Part shown: piece after piece, positions 46,016 through 56,637 of the stretch | How positions within the stretch are numbered: the stretch's first letter is position 1 | Layout: each line of letters starts with the position of its first letter | NCBI GenBank assembly: GCA_012656075.1 | Contig: JAAKBF010000233.1 | Coordinates: 310,001 to 374,000, forward strand | DNA length: 64,000 nt | From: Phytophthora hibernalis | Lineage: Eukaryota; Oomycota; Peronosporomycetes; Peronosporales; Peronosporaceae | Reading direction: 5' to 3' | Translations under genes and position numbers: made by a program | Notes under the pieces: model-generated | Told to the model about the DNA's origin: nothing | What the model saw: the letters and a program-made list of their open reading frames with translations, nothing else | The model's database searches: none

Positions 46016-46733
46016 GGGCTTTTGCAAAAGACGGCACTCTCCCAAAGGGTCTTGGATAGCAAACTACTTTTTGCAAAACATGGCACTCCAACCCAAAACA
46101 CTGACAATGTCAACTTTCACGCACTCGTCGTACAAGTAGTATATTATCAAGCAACCACAGACTTCGAGGGGCGGCTCCGCCTGTCGTGGCCAATTTGCCC
46201 ACAGTTTGAGCACGTGGAAGTTCGCTTCACTTTGCCCATTTCCTTTGTGTCGTCTCCTCTGCTAGGCATACGCTTTGCCCACGCATACGCTTGACCGTAG
46301 ACGCCCACTATTAATAATAGTGGGGTCACTTGCAACGTGAATTCGTCCCTCGGACTTGAGAAGCGGTCAACTTAGAGCGGCCTGTTGTGATGATACCGTA
46401 GTGCTGCGACTGATACGCTTTGAAATGCAGCATCGAAACTTCGAAGAGGCATTCAGGACCTGAATCAGGTCCGCCGTCGCACTTGTGGACCCGCCTCTGT
46501 TTTCTGCGTGTTGTGAGTGGCTGCGTACTCGCGCATGACGCCTACGTCTTTAACACTGTTGTGAACCTCCACATCCACAGTACGCGCAAGCGGCGACGAA
46601 TATGGCGACACCATGCTGGCATCGGTTCCCCTCTGTTCAATTATTTATTTGTCCATGTGTCGTGCCATGTTTTGCAAAAAGTAGTTTGCTATCCAAGAAC
46701 CTTTGAGAGAGTGCCGTCTTTTGCAAAAAGCCC
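46016..46733. mobile_element. 718-bp MITE with long inverted repeats and 8-bp target duplication
   Basis: The first and last about 70 bp are near-identical inverted repeats. They begin GGGCTTTTGCAAAAGACGG at 46016 and read GGGCTTTTTGCAAAAGACGG from 46733 on the opposite strand, with only a few differences. A perfect 8-bp duplication, CGTTAATC, flanks the element at 46008-46015 and 46734-46741. It has no transposase-like frame. The 8-bp duplication fits hAT- or P-type mobilisation; the GGGCTTTT terminus differs from the CAGTGCTCGG hAT family in this window. Confidence 0.88.
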
Positions 46734-47007
46734 CGTTAATCCCGATAGAAAGTCACTCGTAACGTATGCGCTTGAGCGTTATGTTGAGATGTGGCTGAGA
46801 CTCGTCACCTGGTTTCACGGAACTCTCGATTCCTCAAGTCTCCGTAAAGATTTCAGCTTTTTGCTGCTCGAACACAATTTTCGCCACATTGGACCAGATG
46901 ATCATCGTTGGATCAGATGATCTCGGCGAGTCGCCACAGTAGGTATCCGCTCTGCCGTGGCTTCGGTGTCGGTGGCCATGCGGAACCGCCTCCACTTGGC
47001 GGCGGAC

Positions 47008-47024
47008 AGCTCATTCTTGAATTC
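47008..47024 (+). promoter_or_regulatory. Probable oomycete core promoter of protease copy 3
   Basis: GCTCATTCTTGAATTC, about 55 bp before the ATG at 47063, matches the GCTCATTYYNCAWTTT oomycete initiator/flanking element at all but two positions. Confidence 0.5.
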
Positions 47025-47062
47025 GCCTGCAACTTCGGTCGTGGTCTTCATTTACAACAATC

Positions 47063-48564
47063 ATGAAGAGTTCCACTTTAATCACGACGTGTGTGTTGGC
47101 AGCTTCAACGCTTTCGGTGGGGATTGTTACCGCACGTCAGATGCACGCCAATATCAACTTCGAGCGCTACCTCGCTGAAAAGATGGAGATGAAGCCGAGG
47201 TGCAGCTATGGAGGAGCAACTACTACGGTATATGCAAAGAGAACAACTTGCTGCCGGATCACTCGGAAGAGCGAGGTATCTACGACGAAGATGAGGATAT
47301 CCGCCAACGGATCTTCATGAGCAAGCAGGATGTACTGGAGGCACAGGCTGCCAACCCGAACGCCAATTTCTCTATTATGACGCCGTTCTCGGTGCTGACC
47401 AAAGAGGAGTTCGCTTCAAAAGTGATGAACTCGTACGTCCAGGCGAACAGAACGGAGACCCCTGCTCCAGCGACGACTGCACCGGCGACCACGACACAGA
47501 AGCGTTCACTTCGCCAGCAAGACGCCTACACGTTCACGAGTATGCAGGATATGATCAACAACCTGATGAAAAGCCTTCAGGCGCAAACGGGAGGCTCGTG
47601 GACGATCGGTACTGTGAAGCCCGCGACGGATACGACTACCAATGATGCCACTAACGAGGAATGGCATTGGACACCTGTCACGTCTCCAACGGCGGCACCA
47701 ACCCCAGTAACTCTAGCTCCGATCCCAGTAACACAAGCTCCGATCCCAGTAACTCGAGCTCCGATCCCAGTGACACAGGCTCCGATTCCAGTAACACCGG
47801 CTCCTACCCCAGTTCCTACTCCGAAGCCTTCACCGAAGCCTACGACTCGAGCTCCTGTTGTTGAGCCCTTGACGACAAAGCCTCGGACCCCAGTTCAAAC
47901 CCAGAAGAGAAGTGTGAGCACTTCGAATTCGGTTGACTGGTCCGCATCGACGTGCATGTCACCAGTTCAAAGCCAAGGCCAATGCGGTTCCTGCTGGGCA
48001 TTCGCTTCTGTGGCCGCAGTAGAGTCACTCCAGTGCATCAAAGGCGGTCAATCGGGTATCAACAAGTTCTCAGAACAGCAGTTGGTTGGATGCGACTCCC
48101 GGAATATGGGCTGCGGCGGCGGTGCGCCGGTGTACGCTTTTGAGTACATCCAGAAGAACGGCCTGTGTTCGGAGAGCGATCTTCCGTACACCTCACGCGA
48201 TGGTGGCTCGGCTTCTTGCAGTGCGAGTTGTTCGAAGAGCCAAACCGGTATCACGGGATACGAGAGCCTTGACGCTGGCGACGAAGCCGGACTCGTTGAC
48301 GCGCTCAAGTCGCAGCCCGTTGTCGTGGCAGTTGCTTCGGGTAACGCAGCGTGGAAGCAGTACACCGGTGGCGTCATGTCGAGCTGCGAAACCACGCAGT
48401 TGGATCACGCTGTGCTGGTTGTGGGATACGACGCCACCACTTTCAAAGTGCGAAACTCGTGGGGTGAGAACTGGGGCGAGGCCGGCTACGTTCGTATTGA
48501 GCGCAGCTCGTCCGGCATGGGGACTTGTAGCATGCTCACGGATATGTCTCGCCCGACAATGTAA
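47063..48564 (+). CDS. Secreted papain-like cysteine protease, copy 3
   Basis: Signal peptide (MKSSTLITTCVLAASTLSVGIVTA), then RQMHANINFERYLAEK. A one-base shift near 47195 leads into NYYGICKENNLLPDHSEERG and the I29-like block (DEDIRQRIFMSKQDVLEAQ to LTKEEFASKVMNSY). The RxLR tetrapeptide here is RSLR (47503-47514). The linker carries a 7-residue repeat (APIPVTQ-like, about five units, 47695-47810). The mature domain has QGQCGSCWAF, CGGGAPVYAFEY, LDHAVLVVGYD and RNSWGENWGEAG. KRS just before the mature domain could be a second processing site. All catalytic residues are present. Confidence 0.9.
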
Positions 48565-49073
48565 GTTTTTGTCTTCAACGTATGTGCGTTAGTGGTATCA
48601 ACAAACGGCAACCAGCTTGTACAGTACTGTAGTAATTTCCCATCTACCCATTCGAGTTTCCATTCATTGTGTTTCGGGCGTATCATAGCATAACGTTAGT
48701 TGCCACGGAAAGTGAGCAAGAAATGACTACATGTATTAATAATGTTACCGTGTATTATTAATAATACATGTAGTATTATTTACAAGTAATACGTGGTTCA
48801 ACCATGGTTGAGGAAAGTTTTCGTATCGAGTTTCCTTGTTATTACGGTAATAGTCGAATACCGGTATCTCTTGCATGCAACGCTGCCTGAGGGCCGGTCT
48901 TAACCACGCCATGCCATGCCATGGCACAAGTTTAGGGCATTTGATTGGTCAGATTTGTTTAGGGGTAGGGACTTCGTGCCATCGATGGCAAAATCATGGT
49001 GCCACTAAACTTGCCATTGCCACTGCCATAACCACATTTTTCATCCGACGTCATCGGTTCCTGACTGCGCAGT

Positions 49074-50344
49074 ATGGGACTCAATCTCGCGGTCTTCATA
49101 GGGCTTCTTGTCCTTGTGCTCCTCTTAGCGCTCCCTGTCGACATGCGCAGAAAATGTCTTCACCGAGAGCGTTTAAACTGGGAGGAATACGCACAGCGCT
49201 TAGTCGACGAAGGCCAATTTCACAAGTGCTACAAGATGTCATACGCGTCCTTCATGGCTCTTGCCGCAAAGCTCGAGCCGTATCTACAAGTGGATGAGCA
49301 GCAGTCGCGTAACAGGACCGGAACTGAGCCGATAACTTACATCAATAAGGTGCAGATGTGCTTACGCTGGTTAGGTGGAGGTTCCTACCATGATGTGCGT
49401 TCCATTAGTGGTGTAAGCGTTTCGGCATTTTACGCCTCGATTCATCAAGTCGTCGACGCGATAATTGCTCACCCGGAGTTACAATTGCAATTTCCTACTT
49501 CAGTAGGAGCCCAACGGTATGCTGCCAGGTCATTTGAGCGGATCAGCAACTCATATGTCATGAAGGGGTGCGTTGGCGCTATCGATGGGTGGCTCTGCCC
49601 CATTCGTGTCCCGCAAAAAAAAAGTTGCAAGGGTGCGATCGTTTTCTCTATATCAACGGTATGGTGTCAACGTTCAGGCGTGCTGTGACCATTTAAGCCG
49701 ATTCACTGCTGTAACTTGTTCCAGCCCTGGTGGAACCGGTGATGCCGTGGCATTTCTAAAATGGAGACTTTCGGCTGTGGTAAATGAACTTCAAGAGGCA
49801 TCTATGTCGTTGGTGACAACGCATATACCAACACAAACAAGTTGTTGACCCGTTTCCGAGACCTCGCATTGCATCGGCATCCCACGACAGCTATATCTTT
49901 CACATTAGCTAGCTTCGAATTAGGATCGAAATGGCACTCGGTTTACTAGTTTGCAAGTGGCGTGTTTTCAAGGCACCTTTGAAGATTAGTTTTAAGCGAG
50001 TCCCGCGTACGGTATTGGCGGCATGCATTTTGCACAATTGGTGCATTAATCAGCGCCTTCGTGAGAACGAAAACTACAGAGTTGCTGATGGTGAAGATTT
50101 GATTGAAGGTGATGCAGGATCCCGTTTAGCGGAGGATATTCCTGCCGATTTCACCGTTGCCATTCAAGATGTATCGCGCTACCGCCGTTTGTACGAGTCT
50201 TCAGACTTGAACATCTCCACCGAGACGTTTAGTTGCTCGGGATGGGTTCGTGATGCTATCGTCGGATCAGTTGAGCATGATACCATCGTTCGACCGCAAC
50301 GTAATATGACCAGGAGGGCGAGAGAAGAGAAGTATAACGAGTAG
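49074..50344 (+). pseudogene. PIF/Harbinger DDE transposase, frame-disrupted
   Basis: It starts 183 bp inside the left terminal repeat with a hydrophobic N-terminus (LAVFIGLLVLVLLLALP), common in oomycete copies. Harbinger blocks: MCLRWLGGGSYHDVRSISGVS, VGAIDGW (first catalytic Asp), GDNAYTNTNKLL (second Asp, near 49815), and EMALGLLVCKWRVF with the catalytic Glu (49928), ending in LAACILHNWCI. The frame shifts at the A run near 49615, near 49800 and near 49925. All three acidic residues remain, so the decay or error is recent. Confidence 0.85.
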
Positions 50345-51520
50345 TCATTTGATAAAGTGAATGAGTTGCTTAACCTTATGACGTGAAGCGGTCTGGCTCT
50401 TGTAGAGCTTCACCAATCGGAGGCGACATGAAGACCCAAAGATCACGATTGATGGATCGCGACTCGAGAGCTGCCGCTGTGTCTGGTTACATCCGGTTGT
50501 GTGACATCTGGGCGAGACCTGACTGGTGTACCAACAATGGGGTACACCCCGTCCTGATTCGTCTGGCGCAATCATTCCGATACGCAATCTGGTGCAATCA
50601 TTCCAATACGCTATCTGGTGCAATCATTGGGACACGCGATCTGCCAACTCGCGATCTGCCAACATGCGATCTGCCAACTCGCGATCTGCGGGGGTTGATC
50701 TGGAGCAATCATTTCGGTACGGGCGATCACATGGATTGTGGGTACAATGGAGCTATTTATTCGTTACGGTACCGACATAATATCAGGTTCAAGGTACAAT
50801 GCGCAAACGGGAAGCACACAAGAGGGATAGGAAGAGAGCGAGTTGGGAGAGAACTTTAGGGCCTTTACTTTGGTATAATATATTCCGATTTGCCTTGCAG
50901 GACGCAAGTGTTTTCTACACTACCGGGGAAGGAGGTACATTGGCCTACCCGAAGAAGAACTTGCCACGTCGACCAAGAACACGACGTACACCTGGATAGC
51001 TTGGCCAGGGTACGCTCGCACATCAATCTCACTACAAGATCCCGCCAAGAGGAGGCGGCAAGCAACGGAAAGGGCTACAACAGCACAAGAAAAGGATACA
51101 CCCCCAAGCGATCGGCTTGAACCAAGACTCAATCGCAGCATACCGACGACTGCGTGAAGAATACCCGCGTGGCCGTCACCCACCCAGACCCCGGAAGGAG
51201 CAACCAAGCTCCAACCTCCGCCTTGGTCACCACTGAACGTCTTCACGAGCACCGGAAGAGCGTAACCCGCCCAGCCGTCGGGTACACAAGGTGACTACAA
51301 GGTTTCGATCGCGCCAGATCAACGGAGTACCCCCTCCGACAGTCGGCAGTTCGGGCGTACCGTGCGCAAGCTTCGAACGCGTCAGCAATTTTCGTGAAGC
51401 AGCTTCGCCACACTTACTAGAAATCGTTCCCTCGATCGAGGAAGGAAAAACTGTTGATGTGGTAAATATTTCGATCTGGTGCTCGAAAGGGTGACGCCAA
51501 GCCAACGAAGGCTGCGAGTG
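50345..51520. other. Non-coding part of the island
   Basis: It holds the tandem repeats described separately and several short open frames (50383-50859 plus, 51227-51505 minus) with no recognisable domain. I see no gene. Confidence 0.4.
50563..50690. repeat. Two adjoining tandem repeats
   Basis: A 26-bp unit starting CTGGTGCAATCATTCC is present about three times (50563-50640). It passes directly into a 15-bp unit, CGCGATCTGCCAACT, about four times (50635-50690), with one or two changes between copies. They may be subterminal transposase-binding repeats or simple satellite DNA. Confidence 0.75.
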
Positions 51521-52947
51521 TTAGTCCAGAGCTGCAAGTTGGTTTTCGTAGTGCTGTAAACACTGCTGATAGAGACCGAGGCTTCGAGTTAGCGTCGGAT
51601 CTGCACCGTCACATAGCTCCAGCTTTCGCTGAGTTTCCTTTACTTGATCGATCAGCCGCTGCAGCTTCGCGATGCGGTCAATCAACACGTCTTCATCTGG
51701 GACTCCAAGTGAAATACGGCTTGTCGAGGGAGCCGCTACAGTTGCTGGAGCTTGGACGAAGATGTCGGCCATGCGATTGATAGTCTTCAGCACTTGGTCT
51801 TGCCACTTTGATGATTTTGCCAACGTAACAAGAATTTTCACCGGTAAGTTAAGCGAATCAATTTCGTCATCGTCATGCATGCCACCACTAACGAAACCCT
51901 CCAGCTCCGGCTTCACTCGAGTACACACTCGACGATAAGCGACATCCAGATTACCGTAGCAAAAGTTATAATAGTCGTTGGAGTTTTGGCCGGACACATT
52001 AAATCGATCTAATGCCTTCACGAACTTGCCATTCACAATCTTCCACATGTCGTAGAACTTCGCCGTGTCTTGCTCCACGATAACGGATGGGTCAATACCG
52101 TCGTAACGAGGGTCATTCGCAGCCTCACCAAAGAGGTTGTAGAAGTCGGCTGTGTTGGTGCGATGAGTAACCCCAATTTCCTTCCAAAATGCAGTCTTCT
52201 GGTTTTCTTCACCTGCATCAATTTGATCGCGGGTAGCTGTATCATCCGACGAAGCAAGTCGCTCAGCAAAAACGATCGGAAAGTAAATATTCAGGAGCCG
52301 AATGACGCAATTCTTTGTCGTCCGCAGGCGAGGTTCCAAGAGATTTTCGTCATCTACGGATGACTGAACAGCTCTACGTGCTGCATCGTAGGACAAAAGG
52401 TGTCGAATCTGCTCAGGCTTCGTCGCCTTCCTCCCAAGGCGGAATTTCCTCTCTGCACTCCTTTCGAAGCTGCACGACAGTCCACAAATCATACTCGTTG
52501 GATGTCGGAGGCACAACCTTCCCAGGGTTCCGCACAGTCCAATTTGACACTCGTTCACCTCCTCTTAATGCGCCTGCACCACTATCGGCGACCGTAAGAT
52601 CAGCTTGCGCGCCGACATTGCAAGCTGGCGATGCCTCACTTTTCGGACTCGGATCCCAGTACTGCATCGATGGCATCGAGAAGGGCCATGCTTGTTCGAG
52701 CGCGTGGAGCATCAGCACGAGGTTTGACTGAGTCAACATACACCGGTGTTTCCGTCTCTACAGGTGGTGGCTGCGCTAGCAGAGGCGTGCCCACAGCGGT
52801 ACTGGACGAGGAGGTGATGTCCTGAGAAGCTTCATCAGCAGGCAAAGGTGCCGAAGCAGCGGGTCGCTGGTCGATCTTCGCTCTTTTGCGCGCACCGAGT
52901 GTCGTGCGCGCGGATGTCTTCGGGGGCTTGGTCCGCTTTCCGCTCAT
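51521..52947 (-). CDS. SAP-like-domain protein, probable transposon companion
   Basis: Three overlapping frames on the minus strand join with one-base corrections near 52640 and 52420. The N-terminus is basic and disordered (MSGKRTKPPKTSARTTLGARKR). A short helix-turn-helix of SAP type follows (LWTVVQLRKECREEIPPW), then about 300 residues with FYNLFGEAANDPRYDG, DYYNFCYGNLDVAYRRV and a C-terminal coiled coil (RIAKLQRLIDQVKETQRKLEL). It has no enzyme motif. Its place inside the island, opposite a Harbinger transposase, suggests a DNA-binding partner protein, as the Myb-like second protein of other Harbinger elements. That role is inference. Confidence 0.55.
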
Positions 52948-53416
52948 CTGGTAATATTTCTTTTGACGAGTTTATCTTCACGTGAATATTAGGTTACAAA
53001 TATCTGCATGGCACTTATGGCATATTTTCATTTTTATCCAAGTGATGCCCTCATGCCATATCGTCACGTCTCCGACCGTCAGTGCAACTCCGACCAGAAT
53101 GCGACGCATCGCAAAATTTTATATCACACCAGATTGTGGAGGTTTCGTAAAAATACATCCTCTCAAATGATTGGCTCCTTGATAGGTGGTATACGTAATT
53201 ACGCCTCGTAAATGAGTGGCGCACGTGCAATTTTGCTGCGCCATTTTGCCCTGTGAGCTCAGTGCTCGATTGACCACCCGGCGCGGTGAATTGAGGGTGT
53301 ACCGAGCATCGGTCACCTTAGAGGGTTTGTCGCGGCCACGAAGAACTGTGAATCACCGTTAATTCCCCGTCGAGCACTCCAGACGAGTACCCCTGCGAGG
53401 TTGTTGTCTAACCCCC

Positions 53417-53480
53417 ACCGATGTAGCTCAATGGAAGAGCTCCCGAAAGGGAAGAAGGTGGTTCGATTCCGCCCATCGGT
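53417..53480 (+). ncRNA. tRNA-like cloverleaf with a miniature anticodon arm
   Basis: All 7 acceptor pairs are perfect (ACCGATG 53417-53423 with CATCGGT 53474-53480). The D arm is GCTC/GAGC with a typical A-box (TAGCTCAATGG). The T arm is GGTGG/CCGCC around TTCGATT, a perfect B-box. In place of a 17-nt anticodon arm there is only TCCC-GAAA-GGGA (53441-53452), a 4-bp stem with a tetraloop, so no anticodon can be read. Total length is 64 nt. It should be bound by pol III factors and by RNase P/Z but cannot decode. It resembles mascRNA-type tRNA-like RNAs in architecture. A tRNA pseudogene or SINE head is the alternative. Confidence 0.6.
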
Positions 53481-53567
53481 AAATTTTCTATGCTCGAATG
53501 ACTGCTGCAGACCTGACATCAACGGAAGCACCGACTATAAGGACGTGGGAAAGAAGATCGTGTTGCG

Positions 53568-55595
53568 TTACGGGAGCAGCTTGAGTGTGCCTTGGTGATG
53601 AATAGGTGCAGGGTCTACAACTCTATTGATGGCTAGACGCTGGCGATAAGCGTTGATGAGGTCGTTGAGGCCTCCCTCGCGATGCAGCTGCCGAAGCGCC
53701 TTGAGTACAGCGTTGGATCCATTTGACGGTACGCCTCGCGCGTCAAGGTACGCAGTGACTTTGCTTGACGCTAACTCTCCGAGCTGACGGACATTATCCT
53801 TGTAGCTGGGCGATGACTCGTCGAGGTGTATCCGTCTTCGATGAAGAGCTTCATGAAGGCCACAAGCTGCTTGGCATCTGATTTCTTGTGCTTGTCCGTG
53901 CTTAGCCATCCGCGCGGAACGGCAGTGTACCACGCGAACCAGGTGTCCATAAGTGGTATCGTCTTTGAGCGGCGTCGGCGCTTCACCGGTACGATTTCAT
54001 CTTCATCTCTTGGTCGCTTGGCTTGATCTACATGTGCTGATGATTTCGCTTCAGTGTTGGTATTTGCAGCTTCTAGGGAGTTGACTCGAGCCTCGAGGCT
54101 ACGGTTGACCTCGATTAACCTTTCAATCAAGGCAGTCTGATGTTCGAACGTAACTTTGGCCTTCACGTTTCCTTCCATCAGGTCTTCTGCGGTGGTGTTG
54201 GCTTGAGCTTTTGACCTTGTGAGTTGCTGTGACCAAGCAAGCAGACTCGTCATCGTCAAACCAGAGACTTCAACGCATCGCTGGATCGTCTTCATTGCAG
54301 GCGCCTGCGCGTTGGTCTTCATCAACGACGGGTAGTGGAGGAAGATAGTTGCTGTCAGCACATCTCTCACAGCAGCGCAGACATTGAAGGCCTTGTTACC
54401 CAGCGCATGACTCGAATTGAAAAGCTTGCGGCTAACCTCTCTAATATCCTCTTGTGTAGTCGAATCGAAGACTTCCAGTGACGGAAGAACACAGGCTTGC
54501 TTTGGCGCCATCCCGCTCAGCACCTTGGCTACTTGATGGTCTTCTTTTGGAGAATTGAAGACGTACGCGAAGGCTTTGTTGGTCGTGGTCAAGTTCCAGG
54601 CTCCGCGATCGAATATCCACTGCGCCTTCAGCTCTGAGCTCGCGTTTGCATGCTGCGCGCCGCCACGTCGAAACGAATGAGAGGTCAGCGGCTCTTCGAC
54701 TCCAGCTGGACCAACAACACAATCGAGCAAGCGTTTGACAAGAGCGTGGACTCCGACTGTCGGTGTCGTGTGGACGGTCATGCTTCTCTTCGACGTCTGA
54801 GAAGAATCTAGGGCGCCGCTGTCTTCAAGCAGATCCAGCAATGGGATCGAGTCGGTCAGCTCAACAGGGACGTCCTTCGACTGCACTGGCAAGTGATTGA
54901 GCAGCGCTGCGCACGGCGACTCCTGCATGATCAAGGCCAGAGCGAGCGCCAGCAGCGGGCAAGTCATGAAGTCTTCGTCGGGAAAGAGCGACAGTGTCTG
55001 CTCGTCTGACGTCTTCACGCGGATGAAGCGGATGAAGAACACGCCACCAGCACCGATGGTGAGCTGCTGCTTCCGGACGAAGGTCAGATCCGAAGCGCGC
55101 CCAAAGAGATACCACAATAGGCATAGCAGTGCTGAATCTTGGTAGTCTGACGCACAGCAGGCCGTTGAATACAGATAACTTGTCATCTTCTTGAGATCAT
55201 CCTTCGTGCATGCAACCGCTTTGTTGACAAACCCACCACTCTCGCGTTTGATGCAGTGCTGTTCAAGGGTACGCCCCAAGCCTAGCAGCTGGCGGGCCAC
55301 AGCTCCACCTTGAACAGGGTACTCGTCGAGGAGCCATCACTTCGCTTGGCGGAAATATTGAGCGACGGAGTGGCGCGACAAGTGCAGCCCCTTTGCTCCT
55401 GCATGGAATGCTAGGTACACACCGAACTTGTCCATCAGCGTCACTAGGATGCCACCCGCGCGGCTTGGGTCGACAACGATCAACGCCTTGACATGCTCCA
55501 TGCTCGTGCCCTCGGCGGAGAGGAAGCGATTGAACGCCTTTATGGCCGTCGCGCGCGCGCTTGGTGTTGGCGGGCTTCAAATCGTTTAGGCTCAT
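53568..55595 (-). pseudogene. Crypton tyrosine recombinase with GCR1_C-like domain
   Basis: The start is MSLNDLKPANTK at 55595, with an N-terminal core-binding region (AIKAFNRFLSAEGTSMEHVK, SRHSVAQYFRQAK). The catalytic domain has the first Arg in LFGRASDLTF, the HxxR box in SHSFRRGGAQHA and the nucleophile Tyr in NKAFAYVFN. A coiled-coil linker leads to a Trp/Tyr-rich C-terminal domain (DTWFAWYTAVPRGW...GELASSKVTAYLD) of the GCR1_C type found in Cryptons. A frame change lies in a CG repeat near 55555, a TGA codon near 55340 breaks the N-terminal part, and a further shift lies near 53840. Cryptons have no terminal repeats, so its edges are not visible. Confidence 0.87.
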
Positions 55596-55930
55596 TACTC
55601 TTGGTCGGAGAGGCGGCAAATATGCGAGTGATACGTAGCGCACCTCTCGCTTGTAGCACGATACACATATCTGGGCGTCAGCTCCGACCAGATATGTCGG
55701 AATCGCTCAGCTTCCTACTGCAACGTAAAATCGTATTTTTATTGGATAAAATAAAATCGTTGACGTGATTCGATTCGCCAAAAACCATAGAGATGGTTTT
55801 ATTGGCCAAAAACGAATTAAAGACCAATCTCATTGGCTAATATGTACCATACAAAGATGAAGTTTGGTCGGAGAGACATTGTTATTCATCCGTAACAACG
55901 AGGCAAAGTGCCATGACATAGCATGCCATG

Positions 55931-55991
55931 GGGTCTTAACCAGTGCCATGGCATGCCATGGCATGCCATGTCATGGCACTGGTTAAGACCC
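55931..55991. repeat. Long near-perfect palindrome at the island's right end
   Basis: A 20-nt arm, GGGTCTTAACCAGTGCCATG (55931-55950), is exactly complementary to 55972-55991. The 21 nt between them consist of alternating GCATGCCATG units that can themselves pair. The terminal repeat is therefore duplicated head to head. Confidence 0.88.
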
Positions 55992-56534
55992 GCCCTGAAA
56001 CCAAAAAGAAATCGTTCAAGCAGCACTTGATTTCTGTTGTTAGTCACCGCGATAGCCACAGGTACGCGGCACTGGCGAGATGCTGAGTTTGCAAGTGTTC
56101 TTCATCTCGGTGGAACGAGAATGTGTTCGCTATCACTGATAGCCTATCAGTAAAGGGAATGCATAGGATACAGAAGTATCCGGTACATTGACAACTGCCT
56201 TGGGAGCATTCGCTCTTGTGGTGCTTGAACTGCAGACGAGTGGATAGCTGCAAGTCGTTTCCTGGTTAATCAGGACAGGGAACTGTCTGCTCTTACAGCT
56301 GGGACGTTCAGATCATGTCACCGACATCAGTTCTTGACGCCCACCGCCTGAACTTGGCTGCGCAGGGTGACAACTTCTGGAAGCTCGATTTTCTGTTTGT
56401 ATGGAACTGATACGATTGAGATGTAGCTTCAGTGGGCAGATCAAGGCACCGAAAACTCAGCCTGCCTTCGATTCACGAGCACCGCGTTGCGCTAGATGTG
56501 TTCACTGCAACCTTCATTGAGAGAGGACCCGAAA

Positions 56535-56550
56535 GCTCATTTCCAAATTC
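56535..56550 (+). promoter_or_regulatory. Probable oomycete core promoter of protease copy 4
   Basis: GCTCATTTCCAAATTC, about 100 bp before the ATG at 56638, differs from the GCTCATTYYNCAWTTT consensus at two positions. Confidence 0.5.
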
Positions 56551-56637
56551 ACTATCGAAGCAACAATAACTTTACCAGTTGAAGCTATCCCGGGCACGAA
56601 CACACTCAACAGCACCGCACGTTTTCGCTGGCCCACG

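Larger units (their letters stand above)
48891..55995. mobile_element. 7.1-kb island bounded by Harbinger-like terminal repeats
   Basis: The left end GGGCCGGTCTTAACCA (48891-48906) and the right end read inward, GGGCGGGTCTTAACCA (55995-55980), match at 15 of 16 bases. Each is flanked by TGA (48888-48890; 55996-55998), a 3-bp duplication as in PIF/Harbinger elements. Both ends continue into GCCATGCCATGG-rich DNA. Inside are a Harbinger transposase, tandem repeats, a SAP-like companion gene on the other strand, a tRNA-like sequence and a Crypton recombinase. Whether the Crypton inserted later or the whole unit moved together is not clear. The island separates protease copies 3 and 4. Confidence 0.72.

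Noticed and set aside
48725..48790. AT-rich inverted repeat (ACATGTATTAATAAT and complement)
   Set aside because: Short, simple AT sequence without flanking duplications; not enough to call an element.
50563..50690. CRISPR-like array
   Set aside because: Adjoining units with no unique spacers; a plain tandem repeat in a eukaryotic mobile element.
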